The notes below the pieces were generated by a model. The model was not told the DNA's origin. It saw nothing but the letters and a program-made list of their open reading frames with translations, and ran no database searches. A stretch of 64,000 nt of DNA from Synechococcus sp. UW179A (GTDB taxonomy: Bacteria; Cyanobacteriota; Cyanobacteriia; PCC-6307; Cyanobiaceae), in NCBI RefSeq assembly GCF_900473965.1, contig NZ_UCNJ01000002.1, forward strand, positions 186,001-250,000, in the 5' to 3' direction. Of the stretch, positions 46,267 to 58,636 are shown piece after piece. A program made the position numbers and the translations under genes. The first letter of the stretch is position 1. The number at the start of each line of letters is the position of its first letter.

Positions 46267-49203
46267 TCAGCTGGCCTCCTGCTGGCGATAAAGGGCGTAG
46301 TAACGACCGCGTTGGCTCATCAGTTCGTCGTGCGAACCCATTTCAACCACCGCGCCCTGGTGCATCACCACAATCAGATCTGCCCGACGCACGGTGGATA
46401 GGCGGTGGGTGATAAAGAAAACCGTGCAATCGTGCAAGGCCTGGATCATGTTGTCGCAGACCCTGCGCTCGGTTTCGTAGTCAAGTGCGCTCGTGGCCTC
46501 GTCCATCACCAGCAGCTTTGGATTGGCCAGAAGTGTGCGGGCTATGGCGATGCGCTGACGCTGTCCTCCACTGAGAGAGGCTCCACGTTCACCCACTGAG
46601 GTGCTGTATCCAGCCGGTAATTCCATAATGAAGTCATGGGCGCAAGCCACTTTTGCGGCCATGACGATCTGTTCGCTGCTGGCATCCGGCTGGGTCAGAG
46701 CGATGTTCTCATTCACGTTGCCCGAGAACAGCAAAGGGTCCTGGGGAACGATGCCGATCTGGCGCCGCAGCGAGTAGAGCTCGACTTTGTCGATGTCATA
46801 TCCATCGATCAAGATCCGCCCCTGGTTTGGCGAGTAAAGCCTTGGCAGGAGTTTCATCAGCGTGCTTTTGCCGCTTCCGCTTTGTCCAACGATTCCGACA
46901 AAGGTGCCGGGCTTTACTTGCAGTGATACATCGTTCAAGACAGGCGCTGATCCTGGATTGAAGGCAAAAGTGAGGTTGTCGAAGTGCACTGCACCTTCAA
47001 TGGGCGGTAGGGGCACTTTGGCTTTGTCCTGATCGTCAGATTCCTGTTTGTGGTCGATCACGTCGGCCAATCGCTCGAAGCTCACCCGTAATTCCTGGAT
47101 CGTCTGCCAGATCGATGAAAGGCGCAGAAGTGGTTGAGTGACATAGCCGGAGATGATTCGGAAGGCAATCAGCTGACCAAGGGTGAGCTCTCCGGATAAA
47201 ACCAATGTGGCGCCCACCCAGAGCACCAAGAGCTGGGAGATTTTCTGCAGAACCTGTGATGTTTGGCTGAGTGCTGTTCCGGTAATGGTTTGTTCAAATG
47301 TGCGGCTGATGTATTTGCCGTAGCGTTCCTGCCAGGTCCAACGGCTCACCATTTCAACGTTTTGGCTTTTCACCGTTTGGATTCCAGTCAGCACCTCAAT
47401 GAGATGGCTCGCAGTTGAAGCATTGGCTTCAGCAGCTTTGCGGTACTGACGCCGGAACAGAGGAGCACCCAGCAGGGTGAGTGTGATCTGAATCGGCAGA
47501 ACGGCCAGAGCCACCAATGTCAGCACCCAGCTGTAGAAGAGCATCACCACGATGTAGATGACTGAAAAAGCTGCATCAAGAACAGTGGTCAGAGCCTGAC
47601 CAGTTAGAAAGTTGCGAATCTTTTCCAGTTCGGCGACTCGTGATCCCAGCTCACCCACCGGGCGGCGATCGAAATAGCCGAGAGGGAGCCGGAGCAAATG
47701 GTCAATGACTTCTGCGCCGAGGCGCTGGTCGATGCGGTTGGTCGTTTCGGTGAATAAATAGGTCTTCAGACTGCCAAGAACTCCTTCAAGTAGCGTCACT
47801 GCCACAAGCGCGATGCCAAGTACCTCCAGGGTGTCTAAGCTGCGCTGGGCAATCACCTTGTCGATGATCACCTGGATCAGCAGTGGATTAGCCAGCGTGA
47901 ACAACTGCACCACGAAGCTGGCGATCAGCACCTGAACCAGCACTCCGCGGTAGCGCTTGAGAGCAGGCCAAAACCAGGAGGGACCGAATTTTTGCTCTGG
48001 TGTGGCGCTGGTGCGGTCGATCAGCAACAGATCGATGCCCTCTGGAAAGGCGTTTTCCAGTTGGGTTGAGTCGAGTTCCACAAAGCCCTGGCTCGGAGAC
48101 GCCAGCACAAGGCCGCGTTGATCGCTGCGCACTGCCAAGGCGAAGGCCTGTCCCCAGGGCACCAATGTTGGTGTCTGCAGACGTAGGCCCATGCTTGCCG
48201 GAACCTTCGCACCCGACACATGCAGGCCTAAACCAGCTGCGATTTGGCCACAGAGTCGCAATGTGGGTGTCTGGTTGCGGCGCAGCTGATCGCGCAGGAC
48301 CCGCTCAATCGCATCGCGCCGGAACGGCAGCTTCATCAGCTTGGTCAGCATCTGGAAGCAGGCCAATGTCTCTTCGACAACGCCTTCACCCGCCACGAAG
48401 AAGTCGCGGTTGTCTTCATTGGTTTGGTTGAAGCGGCTCACCGGCACGTGCCGAGGGGCCTGCGTGATCTCACTGCGAGATTGGGAGTTGTCAGCGGAGT
48501 TGCTGATGGCCTCGGGTTCGATCGTTTGTTCGTGTATGACTGCGTCGATAGCTGCAAAAGCCCCGCCTGGAAGGGCGATCACCCGCATTGGCAGGCCATG
48601 CACATCGACTGGCATCGCAGCGATGAGGCCAGGATCGATGAGTTCATCTCCAAGCACAGCCTCAGTTTCCTCAGCGGGTTGACTGGCGAGGAACAGTCGC
48701 TCTCCTTTGTCCAGGGAGGTGCGGATGGCGCCGTCGTTCGAGGCGTCTAACAGTCGTGCTGTCGGCAGCAGCTCCACGAGCAATTCGCTCAGGGACAGTG
48801 ATTGCTTGGCTACGCGATCGAGTTGCTGCTGCAGAAGCGCTGCCAGCTCCGCTTCCCACAGGTGATTGCGGCAAGCAGCAGCGATTGTTGGGTCACTGTT
48901 CACAAGTGCAAGCAGTTGCTCATCGCTGAGGCTGATGGCGACCATCTCTGAGGCGGCTCTGACCTCTTCGCAAGGAGCTGCACGCAGGAGTGAAGCCACA
49001 CCTACAAAGCTGCCGGCTTGAAGACGGATCAGGGTGCTGAGTCGACCCCCCTGTTCTCCGAGTAGTCGGGCGTTGCCACTCTCGATCAGCAGGACGCGGC
49101 CAGGGATGAATTGCCTCTCGCAGAGAGGCTGGCCCAGGGCAAACCGCTGGGATTCACCCTGTTCGCGGAATCTGGTACGCAGGGCTTCGAGCCCGATCGA
49201 CAT
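46267..49203 (-). CDS. ABC exporter with N-terminal cyclic-nucleotide-like and C39-like domains
   Basis: The 978-residue protein is a type I secretion ATPase. Residues about 15-150 look like a cyclic-nucleotide-binding-like domain (RFALGQPLCERQFIPGRVLLI, then FVGVASLLRA). Residues about 280-420 resemble a C39 peptidase-like domain but lack the catalytic His context, so it is probably a non-cutting docking domain. Six membrane helices follow, then an ATPase with GQSGSGKST, LSGGQRQRIAIAR and LLVMDEATSALD. The cargo is not visible nearby. It lies in one operon with a PPIase and the HlyD gene. Confidence 0.93.
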   Translation of the reverse strand: MSIGLEALRTRFREQGESQRFALGQPLCERQFIPGRVLLIESGNARLLGEQGGRLSTLIRLQAGSFVGVASLLRAAPCEEVRAASEMVAISLSDEQLLALVNSDPTIAAACRNHLWEAELAALLQQQLDRVAKQSLSLSELLVELLPTARLLDASNDGAIRTSLDKGERLFLASQPAEETEAVLGDELIDPGLIAAMPVDVHGLPMRVIALPGGAFAAIDAVIHEQTIEPEAISNSADNSQSRSEITQAPRHVPVSRFNQTNEDNRDFFVAGEGVVEETLACFQMLTKLMKLPFRRDAIERVLRDQLRRNQTPTLRLCGQIAAGLGLHVSGAKVPASMGLRLQTPTLVPWGQAFALAVRSDQRGLVLASPSQGFVELDSTQLENAFPEGIDLLLIDRTSATPEQKFGPSWFWPALKRYRGVLVQVLIASFVVQLFTLANPLLIQVIIDKVIAQRSLDTLEVLGIALVAVTLLEGVLGSLKTYLFTETTNRIDQRLGAEVIDHLLRLPLGYFDRRPVGELGSRVAELEKIRNFLTGQALTTVLDAAFSVIYIVVMLFYSWVLTLVALAVLPIQITLTLLGAPLFRRQYRKAAEANASTASHLIEVLTGIQTVKSQNVEMVSRWTWQERYGKYISRTFEQTITGTALSQTSQVLQKISQLLVLWVGATLVLSGELTLGQLIAFRIISGYVTQPLLRLSSIWQTIQELRVSFERLADVIDHKQESDDQDKAKVPLPPIEGAVHFDNLTFAFNPGSAPVLNDVSLQVKPGTFVGIVGQSGSGKSTLMKLLPRLYSPNQGRILIDGYDIDKVELYSLRRQIGIVPQDPLLFSGNVNENIALTQPDASSEQIVMAAKVACAHDFIMELPAGYSTSVGERGASLSGGQRQRIAIARTLLANPKLLVMDEATSALDYETERRVCDNMIQALHDCTVFFITHRLSTVRRADLIVVMHQGAVVEMGSHDELMSQRGRYYALYRQQEAS

Positions 49204-49220
49204 TGCGGATTCCAGAGTCG

Positions 49221-49979
49221 TTAGGGCACGGCCGGACTATTTTCCATGCTTGAGAGTGATTTGACTAGTTCCTTGGTCTCAATCCGCAGCCAATCGTCGA
49301 GCATTTCGCTGGCCATGCGCTGACGCATTGGATCATTGAAGCTGGCTTCATGACGCTCATCAAGCCGGCTCACCACCCACCATTGATCGATGAGGATGGG
49401 TTCCAGCACCACTCCTGGGGTGGCTGTGCGCAACTGGTAACGCAGTTTGGGATGAGCACGCATCAGGCTTCCTGGACCGATTTTGCCACTGCTGCGCTTC
49501 TCGGGCCCTTCGCTGTGATCGGTGGCCAAGTTCTCAAAGCTTGCTTCACCTGCTTCCAACTGCAGGTAGAGCTCATGGGCCATTCCGGAATCTTTAACCC
49601 GCAGCAGGCTGTAGGTCACTTGATCGAGCGATTCCTTTCGTTGCAGAAAACGTGCTTCTGCCTGGATGCCAAAACTGTTTAGAGCCAGTTCGGCAAGCTT
49701 GAGAGGCATGCTCAATTGCAAAAGCAGCTCATCCCTGCTTAAACAACGCTCGTCTAGCCAGACTTTTAGAGCTGCTTCATCTTTAATCTGTGCTTTCTGG
49801 CAGTGATTGACCAGCGCCTTCTGAATCAGTTCAGGTGAGGGGTTGAGGCCGGTAGTGGCCTCAAGCATGAGCTGTTTTCGCGCTAAGGAATGCAGTAAAT
49901 CGTTGCGACGCAGCAGATCAAGGGTGTTGGCACCCAGAGTGGTCAGCGAGGCCAGAACAGCGGGCCGAAAGTCATCCAT
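49221..49979 (-). CDS. Parvulin-type peptidyl-prolyl isomerase
   Basis: The 252-residue protein has a SurA-like helical N-terminal part and a parvulin-like C-terminal domain (VTYSLLRVKDSGMAHELYLQL, FENLATDHSEGPEKRSSGKIGP). It lacks a signal peptide, so it would act in the cytoplasm, perhaps keeping export cargo unfolded. It is 17 bases upstream of the ABC exporter gene and three bases after the M23 gene. Confidence 0.85.
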   Translation of the reverse strand: MDDFRPAVLASLTTLGANTLDLLRRNDLLHSLARKQLMLEATTGLNPSPELIQKALVNHCQKAQIKDEAALKVWLDERCLSRDELLLQLSMPLKLAELALNSFGIQAEARFLQRKESLDQVTYSLLRVKDSGMAHELYLQLEAGEASFENLATDHSEGPEKRSSGKIGPGSLMRAHPKLRYQLRTATPGVVLEPILIDQWWVVSRLDERHEASFNDPMRQRMASEMLDDWLRIETKELVKSLSSMENSPAVP

Positions 49980-49982
49980 GCA

Positions 49983-50639
49983 TCAGAAGTTAGCCGGCGG
50001 GCCATCGATCTCCGAGCGTTTGGATGTTGACAGCAGTAGTGGACCGAGGTCCAGCGCAAAGGCCTGGCGTCCTTCCAGTCGTCTGAGCTCAACATGCAGA
50101 TGGTCGGTGCTGGCGGAGCCGCTGCGACCGACGCGGCCGATGCGGTCACCGGCACGCACCAGCTGACCAGCATGAACGTCAGCACTCTGAAGATGGGCGT
50201 ACACGGTTTGCCAGCCCCGGCCATGGTCCAGCAGAACCGTGAGCCCATAGCCGCTGATCGACTGCGCCAGTTGTACCCGTCCTGAAAGCATGGCCAGTAC
50301 GGGTGTGGCCGCAGGAGCGATCAGGTCGTGGCCCACGTGCATGCGCCAGCGTTGGCGACGGTCTGAGTAGCGCCAGCCATAGGGCTGAACCTCCTGCGCG
50401 GGCTGAGCTAAGGGATACACCAGACGCAGCGTTTCGCCTTTGCGGAACGGACGGTGGGAGTCGGGTAGCCGTCGCGGGCGGGATTGGCTGAGCAAAGCCA
50501 GATTGGAAACACCGGTGCGTTCAGGGACCTGTTTGGGAGGGAGAGGTTGTGCAGAGATGGTTGGTGTCAGAGCGACCAAGGCCCATGTGATCCCCCCAAT
50601 CGCCGTGGCTGCAAGCATCAGCAGATTGTTGCGCTGCAT
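49983..50639 (-). CDS. M23-family peptidase (LytM domain)
   Basis: The 218-residue protein has an N-terminal membrane anchor or signal (residues 5-30) and a LytM domain. The zinc motifs are HVGHD (HxxxD) and DHLHVEL (HxH). It would cut peptidoglycan cross-links in the periplasm. It is the first gene of the operon that continues into the PPIase, ABC exporter and HlyD genes. Confidence 0.9.
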   Translation of the reverse strand: MQRNNLLMLAATAIGGITWALVALTPTISAQPLPPKQVPERTGVSNLALLSQSRPRRLPDSHRPFRKGETLRLVYPLAQPAQEVQPYGWRYSDRRQRWRMHVGHDLIAPAATPVLAMLSGRVQLAQSISGYGLTVLLDHGRGWQTVYAHLQSADVHAGQLVRAGDRIGRVGRSGSASTDHLHVELRRLEGRQAFALDLGPLLLSTSKRSEIDGPPANF

Positions 50640-50672
50640 GGCAAGCGGATCTGATTTCGCTGTTGTATCGAT

Positions 50673-52990
<2,318 letters not shown>

Positions 52991-53033
52991 TCAATGTACC
53001 CATTGCACCAAGGGGCCCAGTTTTGGCTGAAGG

Positions 53034-53516
53034 TCATCCCTCCAGCAGGCTTCTGAGCATCCAGGCTGTTTTCTCGTGAATCTGCAGCCGCTGGGTCAGC
53101 AGGTCAGCGGTGGGTTCATCGCTCGCGGCTTCCGCCAGAGGAAAAATGCTGCGAGCGGTTCTGGCCACGGCCTCATGGCCAGCAACCAGTTCCCTCACCA
53201 TGTCGAGAGCAGCAGGTGGTTGGCTGATTTCCTTGATGGATGCCAGTCCAGCAAGGGTTGCGCCGCCATAGGGGGCCACGATGCCAAGAGCCCTGATTCT
53301 TTCAGCGATCTCGTCCAGGGAATTCCACAGCTCGGTGTACTGGTCCATGAACATCAGATGCAGGGTGTTGAACATCGGACCGGTCACATTCCAGTGGAAT
53401 CCATGCGTTTTTCCATAGAGCACATAGGTATCCGCCAGCAATCGGCTTAGCCCAGCTGCGATTTCCTCGCGCTGTTCCTGAGGGATACCAATGTTGATCT
53501 GGGGTGCGCTGGCCAT
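53034..53516 (-). CDS. dps: Dps-family ferritin-like DNA protection protein
   Basis: The 160-residue four-helix protein has the ferroxidase site residues of Dps: [17 protein letters not shown] and [26 protein letters not shown]. It stores iron and protects DNA against peroxide. It is a single gene between pyrG and the sigma factor gene. Confidence 0.93.
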   Translation of the reverse strand: MASAPQINIGIPQEQREEIAAGLSRLLADTYVLYGKTHGFHWNVTGPMFNTLHLMFMDQYTELWNSLDEIAERIRALGIVAPYGGATLAGLASIKEISQPPAALDMVRELVAGHEAVARTARSIFPLAEAASDEPTADLLTQRLQIHEKTAWMLRSLLEG

Positions 53517-53545
53517 GCAATTGGTTGGAATAAGGGTGGTTGAAG

Positions 53546-54676
53546 TCAGGAATCCAGGCCCAGGATGTAGTCCTTTACCTTGGATCGCCGCTGCGGTTGG
53601 CGCAGCTTGAGTAGGGCGCGCGTCTCGATCTGGCGAACCCTTTCTCGCGACAGCGCCATCGCTTCACCGATTTCCGCCAGGGTGCGCGGGTGATCGTCCT
53701 CGAGGCCGAAACGACTACGGATCACTTCCGCTTCCCTTGGTGTGAGCTCATCCAACAAGTGCTCCAGGTCGTCATGGAGGGAATCGCGGGTGAGGGTCTG
53801 CTCAGGTGTGGCACTGCCGTCTTCCAGCAGGTCTCCCAACTGGGTGTCCTGGTCCTTGCCGACCCTGGTTTCCAGGGAGATCGAGCGAGGAACCCGCATC
53901 AGCGTCATGCGCACTGTTTCTTCGCTCAGCCCCAGTTCCCTGGCCAGATCAGTCACTGATGCCAGTCGTCCCTTTTCGGTGGCGATCTCCTGCTGAACGC
54001 GTTTGATGCGGTTCAGTTTTTCGGTGACATGCACCGGTAGACGAATCGTTCGGCTCTGGGTGGCGATCGCTCGGGTGATTCCCTGACGGATCCACCAGTA
54101 GGCGTAAGTGCTGAAGCGGAAGCCTCGGGTGGGGTCGAACTTTTCAACCGCCCGCTCGAGGCCAAGCGTTCCTTCTTGAACCAAATCCAGCAGTTCCATG
54201 CCCCGCTGCTGATACTTTTTCGCCACCGCCACCACAAGGCGCAGGTTGGCCTGGATCATCCGGTCGCGGGCCCTGCGGCCCTCCCGAAGCCGTCGCTGCA
54301 ATTCCTTAGCCTCAAGGCCCACCTCATCTGCCCAGAGGCTGTACCCCTCATTCAGCTTTCGATTGAGTTCTTCGATGGGCAATTCAGCCGCCCGTGCCCA
54401 TTCCTGACGTGTGGGCCAGTGGCTCACCTGATTGGCTTCGCGCAACTGCAGCTCCTCTAGATCCAGCAGGATCCGGATTGCCGCATGCTGATTGCTGAGG
54501 TCCCGCTCCTGCACGAGCAGTTTCTCCCGTGCCTGGACCTGACGAGAGAGGGTGACTTCTTCTTCGCTGGTGAGCAGGTCGACTCGACCGATGTCCTGCA
54601 AGTACAGGCGCAGCAGATCGTTGCCACCGCTCCAGCGGATCGGGGCATGCCCCGTCGATCGGGAGTGTTTGGCCAA
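53546..54676 (-). CDS. RpoD-family (group 2) RNA polymerase sigma factor
   Basis: The 376-residue protein has region 1.2 ([21 protein letters not shown]), region 2 ([24 protein letters not shown] and [10 protein letters not shown]), region 3 and region 4 with a helix-turn-helix ([19 protein letters not shown]). It lacks the long N-terminal region 1.1 of the primary factor. It is therefore a group 2 type, as cyanobacteria often carry in several copies. Confidence 0.92.
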   Translation of the reverse strand: MAKHSRSTGHAPIRWSGGNDLLRLYLQDIGRVDLLTSEEEVTLSRQVQAREKLLVQERDLSNQHAAIRILLDLEELQLREANQVSHWPTRQEWARAAELPIEELNRKLNEGYSLWADEVGLEAKELQRRLREGRRARDRMIQANLRLVVAVAKKYQQRGMELLDLVQEGTLGLERAVEKFDPTRGFRFSTYAYWWIRQGITRAIATQSRTIRLPVHVTEKLNRIKRVQQEIATEKGRLASVTDLARELGLSEETVRMTLMRVPRSISLETRVGKDQDTQLGDLLEDGSATPEQTLTRDSLHDDLEHLLDELTPREAEVIRSRFGLEDDHPRTLAEIGEAMALSRERVRQIETRALLKLRQPQRRSKVKDYILGLDS

Positions 54677-54758
54677 GAAACCCTGAATGGCTCACTGTTC
54701 TTCCAGGGTTGATGCTTTGAGGGCTCAGTGCTCCGAAACGCTGGTTTCTGTTCGGGTT

Positions 54759-56606
54759 CTAGTTTTCGGTCTCGTCGTTCTCTTCCACCCAGGTGCTGGC
54801 CACATGCAGCTCCTCTAGCTGTTTGTCGGCGACATCGCCGGGAGCATTGGTCATCAAACAACGCGCCTGCTGGGTCTTGGGGAAGGCGATCGTGTCGCGG
54901 ATCGATTCCTCGCCTGCCAACAGCATCACCATCCGGTCGACGCCGAAGGCCAGGCCTCCGTGGGGTGGAGCTCCCACATCCAGGGCGTCCATCAGGAAAC
55001 CGAACTGCTCTTGAGCTTCCTCCAGAGGCAGTCCCACGGTTTGTAACACCTGTCGCTGCAGGGCCGAGTCGTGGATGCGCAGCGAGCCACCGCCGAGTTC
55101 GAGCCCATTGAGCACGAGGTCGTAAGCCTGAGCGCGGGCTTCTGGCAGTGTCTGAGCCCACTCCGATGGGTCGTTGCCCAGGTCTTCGGCGTTCGGAGCG
55201 CAGAAGGGGTGATGCAGAGCCTCAAAACGATTCTCATCACTGTTGAACTCGAACATCGGGAAATCCACGACCCAGAGGAAATTCCACTGGTCGTTTTCCC
55301 TGTCGTATTGGACCATTCCCAGCTCTTTGGCGAGGTACTGACGCACCCGGTCGAGGGCCTTGTTCACCGTGGCGGTGTCGCCGGCACCGAACAACAGCAG
55401 GGTGCCGGGTTCCGCGCCTGTGCGGCTGAGTAGCAACTGCTTCTGCTCGTCGCTGATGTTGTCCTTGATCGCGCCGATGGTGTCGATCTCGCCGCCATCT
55501 CGCACGCGGATGAAGGCCAGACCACCGGCACCGGCGGCCTGGGCTTCGCTGAACACATCTCCACCGGGTTTGATGCGCACATTGGAGACGGCATCATTGC
55601 CGCCTGGCACGGCAATCACCTTCACCGCGCCGCCGGACTTCACCGCGCCGCTGAACACCTTGAAGCCCATGTCCTCGACGATGTCCGAAACGGTCACCAG
55701 CTCCATGCCGTAACGGGTGTCGGGCCTGTCGGTGCCATAGCGTTCCATGGCGTCATGCCAGGTCATGCGCGGGAACGGTCTCGGCAGCTCGATGCCTTTC
55801 ACCGCCTTCCAGATGGCGCAGATCAGTGATTCGTTGAGCTCCAGGATCTGCTCCTGGTCCATGAAGCTCATCTCGATGTCCAGCTGGGTGAACTCCGGCT
55901 GGCGGTCGGCGCGCAGGTCTTCATCGCGGAAGCAGCGCGCTACTTGGTAGTAGCGCTCGATGCCGCCCACCATCAGCAACTGCTTGAACAACTGGGGTGA
56001 CTGCGGCAAGGCGAACCATTCGCCGCCGCAGACGCGGCTTGGAAGCACGTAATCGCGTGCGCCTTCAGGAGTGGAGCGCGTGAGCACTGGCGTTTCCACC
56101 TCAATGAAGCCAGCGTCCTCGAGGAAGCGGCGGGCGGCCTGGATGGTCTGGGCCCGCAGGCGCAGGTTGTCGTTCATGCGCTTGCGGCGCAGATCCAGAT
56201 AGCGGTGACGCAGTCGCAGCTCCTCGCGTGTGTTCTCTTCGTCGTGCACCGAAACGGGGAAGGGAAGGTTCCCTTTCACGCTGTTCAACACCTTGATTCC
56301 ACTGGCCAGCACTTCCACAGCACCGGTTGCCAGCTTGTCGTTGAGGGATTCGGCTGGGCGGGCTCGCACCTTGCCATTCACCTGCAGCACGGTTTCGCTG
56401 CGTAGATGTTCGGCTACAGCAAAAGCCTCAGCACCCAGGTCGGGGTCCACGGTGATCTGCACGGTGCCGCTGCGGTCGCGCAGGTCAATGAAAATCACAC
56501 CGCCGTGGTCGCGGCGTCGATCCACCCAGCCGCACAGCTGCACCTGCTTATCTATGTGCTGCTTGCGCAGGTCGCCGCAACCATTGCTGCGCATCGGATC
56601 TTTCAA
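54759..56606 (-). CDS. aspS: Aspartyl-tRNA synthetase
   Basis: The 615-residue class II synthetase has the N-terminal anticodon-binding OB fold ([24 protein letters not shown]), [10 protein letters not shown], the motif 2 region [20 protein letters not shown] and the C-terminal motif 3 [13 protein letters not shown]. The insertion domain of the bacterial type is present. In this group it often charges both tRNA-Asp and tRNA-Asn. Confidence 0.97.
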   Translation of the reverse strand: MKDPMRSNGCGDLRKQHIDKQVQLCGWVDRRRDHGGVIFIDLRDRSGTVQITVDPDLGAEAFAVAEHLRSETVLQVNGKVRARPAESLNDKLATGAVEVLASGIKVLNSVKGNLPFPVSVHDEENTREELRLRHRYLDLRRKRMNDNLRLRAQTIQAARRFLEDAGFIEVETPVLTRSTPEGARDYVLPSRVCGGEWFALPQSPQLFKQLLMVGGIERYYQVARCFRDEDLRADRQPEFTQLDIEMSFMDQEQILELNESLICAIWKAVKGIELPRPFPRMTWHDAMERYGTDRPDTRYGMELVTVSDIVEDMGFKVFSGAVKSGGAVKVIAVPGGNDAVSNVRIKPGGDVFSEAQAAGAGGLAFIRVRDGGEIDTIGAIKDNISDEQKQLLLSRTGAEPGTLLLFGAGDTATVNKALDRVRQYLAKELGMVQYDRENDQWNFLWVVDFPMFEFNSDENRFEALHHPFCAPNAEDLGNDPSEWAQTLPEARAQAYDLVLNGLELGGGSLRIHDSALQRQVLQTVGLPLEEAQEQFGFLMDALDVGAPPHGGLAFGVDRMVMLLAGEESIRDTIAFPKTQQARCLMTNAPGDVADKQLEELHVASTWVEENDETEN

Positions 56607-56642
56607 CTGTTGACAGGCGAGTTTCCCATAGCCCGGGCCCCT

Positions 56643-57746
56643 TTAACCACGTCGGTAGAAGGGCCGCTTCACCACGGTGGCCGGTTGTACCTGCCCTCGT
56701 ATCTCCACACCAAGTTCGCTGCCGACTTTCGCCAGCTCCTTTGGTACGACCGCAAGGGCGATGGCCTCCTCCAGGGTGGGTGACCAACTGCCGCTGGTGA
56801 CCACTCCCACCTTTTTACCGTTGTGCAGCACCGGGTAGTCATGCCGGGCAATAGCTCGTCCTTGCAGCTTCAGTCCCACAAGTCGCTGGGAGGCTCCATT
56901 GGCGGCCACCTGCTCTAGAGCTGCGCGGCCAATGAAGTCCTGAGGCATCTCAAGGTGGACCAGCCAACCCAGGCCTGATTCGAACGGATTGGTGTTGGCA
57001 GTCATGTCTTGGCCATAGAGGTGCATGGCGGCCTCAAGACGCAAGGTGTCGCGTGCTCCCAGGCCGCATGGCACGACATCCAGGGCCAGCAGTTGCGCCC
57101 AGAGTTTGCGTCCGTCTGTCCGGCTCAGCAGCAACTCAGCACCGTCTTCTCCGGTGTAGCCGGTTCTGGCGCAGAACACCTGTTCGCTGAGCCCTTGCAA
57201 GTGCAACTGGCGATGGCCAAAGCGGGGTAGCTCGTGCAGAGACTCTCCGCTGAGTGTCTCGAGAATGCCAATCGCCTTCGGGCCCTGCAGGGCCAACAAC
57301 ACGCCATCCCCCTTTTCATCCCGCACACGCAGACCTCGTGGTTCCAGCTGCTGTTTCAGCCAGGCCGTGTCGCTGTCAGCGCAGGCAGCATTGATGACTA
57401 CCAGCAGGGTGCCGTCGCCGGATGCAGTTTCCCCCTGGTCGTAGATGATTAGGTCATCACGGATGCCGCCGTTGTCATTGAGCAGCACGGTGTAGCAGGC
57501 CTGGCCCACTCCGATCCGGTGCAGGTCCGTTGGCACCAGAGTCTGGAGTGCGTCCTTGGGATTACTGCCTTCGATGCGAACTACGCCCATGTGAGAGATG
57601 TCGAACATCCCTACGGCTTCACGAACGGCTTTGTGTTCGGCGATCAATCCTGAGAACTGCACCGCCATCTCCCAGCCAGCAAAAGGAACCATGCGGCCTT
57701 TGGCCTCTCGACAGAGGTCATGAAGCGGCGTGCGATGCAGATCCAT
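56643..57746 (-). CDS. gcvT: Glycine cleavage T protein (aminomethyltransferase)
   Basis: The 367-residue protein begins MDLHRTPLHDLCREAKGRM and has FAGWEMAVQF, GMFDISHMGV and the folate-binding RTGYTGEDGAEL segment. GcvT passes the methylene group of glycine to tetrahydrofolate, here mainly for photorespiratory glycine. No other gcv gene is adjacent. The upstream 509-base region has a long perfect hairpin. Confidence 0.95.
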   Translation of the reverse strand: MDLHRTPLHDLCREAKGRMVPFAGWEMAVQFSGLIAEHKAVREAVGMFDISHMGVVRIEGSNPKDALQTLVPTDLHRIGVGQACYTVLLNDNGGIRDDLIIYDQGETASGDGTLLVVINAACADSDTAWLKQQLEPRGLRVRDEKGDGVLLALQGPKAIGILETLSGESLHELPRFGHRQLHLQGLSEQVFCARTGYTGEDGAELLLSRTDGRKLWAQLLALDVVPCGLGARDTLRLEAAMHLYGQDMTANTNPFESGLGWLVHLEMPQDFIGRAALEQVAANGASQRLVGLKLQGRAIARHDYPVLHNGKKVGVVTSGSWSPTLEEAIALAVVPKELAKVGSELGVEIRGQVQPATVVKRPFYRRG

Positions 57747-58255
57747 GACGGAGATCAGGCGTTTAAAGCGGATCCTATGGATGCAGTTCCGGTTTGCGTT
57801 GGAAGTGGAAGCAAAGCCGCAGATTGAGCCACCAGCGTCGACCGCTGCGGAAAGTGTCCTTAGCTTGAACTCCTCTGTTCAGAAAGCCTTCTGTCCAAGT
57901 CTTCCTGCCAGTCGTGTCAGCACTGCATCCCTGCACAGGGTGGTGGGGGCGGCAGCTGGTGCAGGTTGCGCAATCTGACGGTGCATGTTGAGCTTGCACG
58001 GGTGATTTGGTGCCATCACTGGACAGCCCGTGCTCCGGTGCTCCCTGGCCTTGTGTCCTCCGACCAGCCTCTGGTCGGAGGCGACCGACAGTTGGATTTG
58101 GGAGCTTCCGTTGACGGTCTCGGTCACTCTGGAGAGCCTGCCCAGGTGTTGTGAACAAAGACGGTGTGTCGTTTCAGTTACAACACCCATTGAATCGGTC
58201 GTAAAAATGAAGAGACTGAAGATTGTTTGCGTTTCCGTTGTCGGTCTCCACATCC
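57747..58255. other. Intergenic region with long hairpin
   Basis: No convincing gene is seen between the divergent gcvT and cNMP-domain genes. The notable structure is a perfect 11-bp hairpin at 58057-58081. A glycine riboswitch could not be recognised. Confidence 0.5.
58057..58081. other. Perfect 11-bp hairpin
   Basis: CCTCCGACCAG (58057-58067) pairs with CTGGTCGGAGG (58071-58081) around a CCT loop. No T-run follows on either strand, so it is not a typical terminator. It may be part of a structured RNA or a leader. Confidence 0.5.
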
Positions 58256-58636
58256 ATGCCGACCGCTGTTCAGCTGATCGCTGAGCATCGCAATGTTGAT
58301 CAGTTGCTGTTGCCCACGGGCAGCATCCTGTTTGATCGGGGTGAATCGGCGACTGCTCTTTATGCGATTGAGCGCGGACTTGTAGAGCTCACGACCGGCG
58401 GTCGAGACCGCCTCCGCTACGGCGATGGCGAAGTCTTTTTCTATGAAGACCTGGTGGCGGAAGACGCACATCACAGCCGAACAGCGCGAGCGATTACCCC
58501 GGTTCACGTTCTTCGACTGGATCGCAACAGTTTTCTGGAGTTGATTCACGGGCATCCCACACTCGTGCTCAGCCTGCTCAGCGGTCAGCACCGACGACTG
58601 CGGCAGCAGCGTCTGGAAGCTGCTCACTTCTACTGA
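58256..58636 (+). CDS. Cyclic-nucleotide-binding-like domain protein without DNA-binding domain
   Basis: The 126-residue protein is a single CRP-like sensor domain: LLPTGSILFDRGESATALYAIERGLVEL then LRYGDGEVFFYEDLVAED. The usual C-terminal helix-turn-helix is missing; the protein ends soon after the long helix ([19 protein letters not shown]). The ligand-binding Arg of true cAMP sites is not evident. Its 3' end overlaps speB convergently by 7 bases. ATG at 58256 is chosen. Confidence 0.75.
   Translation: MPTAVQLIAEHRNVDQLLLPTGSILFDRGESATALYAIERGLVELTTGGRDRLRYGDGEVFFYEDLVAEDAHHSRTARAITPVHVLRLDRNSFLELIHGHPTLVLSLLSGQHRRLRQQRLEAAHFY

Noticed and set aside
57747-58255. Glycine or glutamine riboswitch upstream of gcvT.
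   Set aside because: The conserved core blocks of either class could not be found on the gcvT strand.
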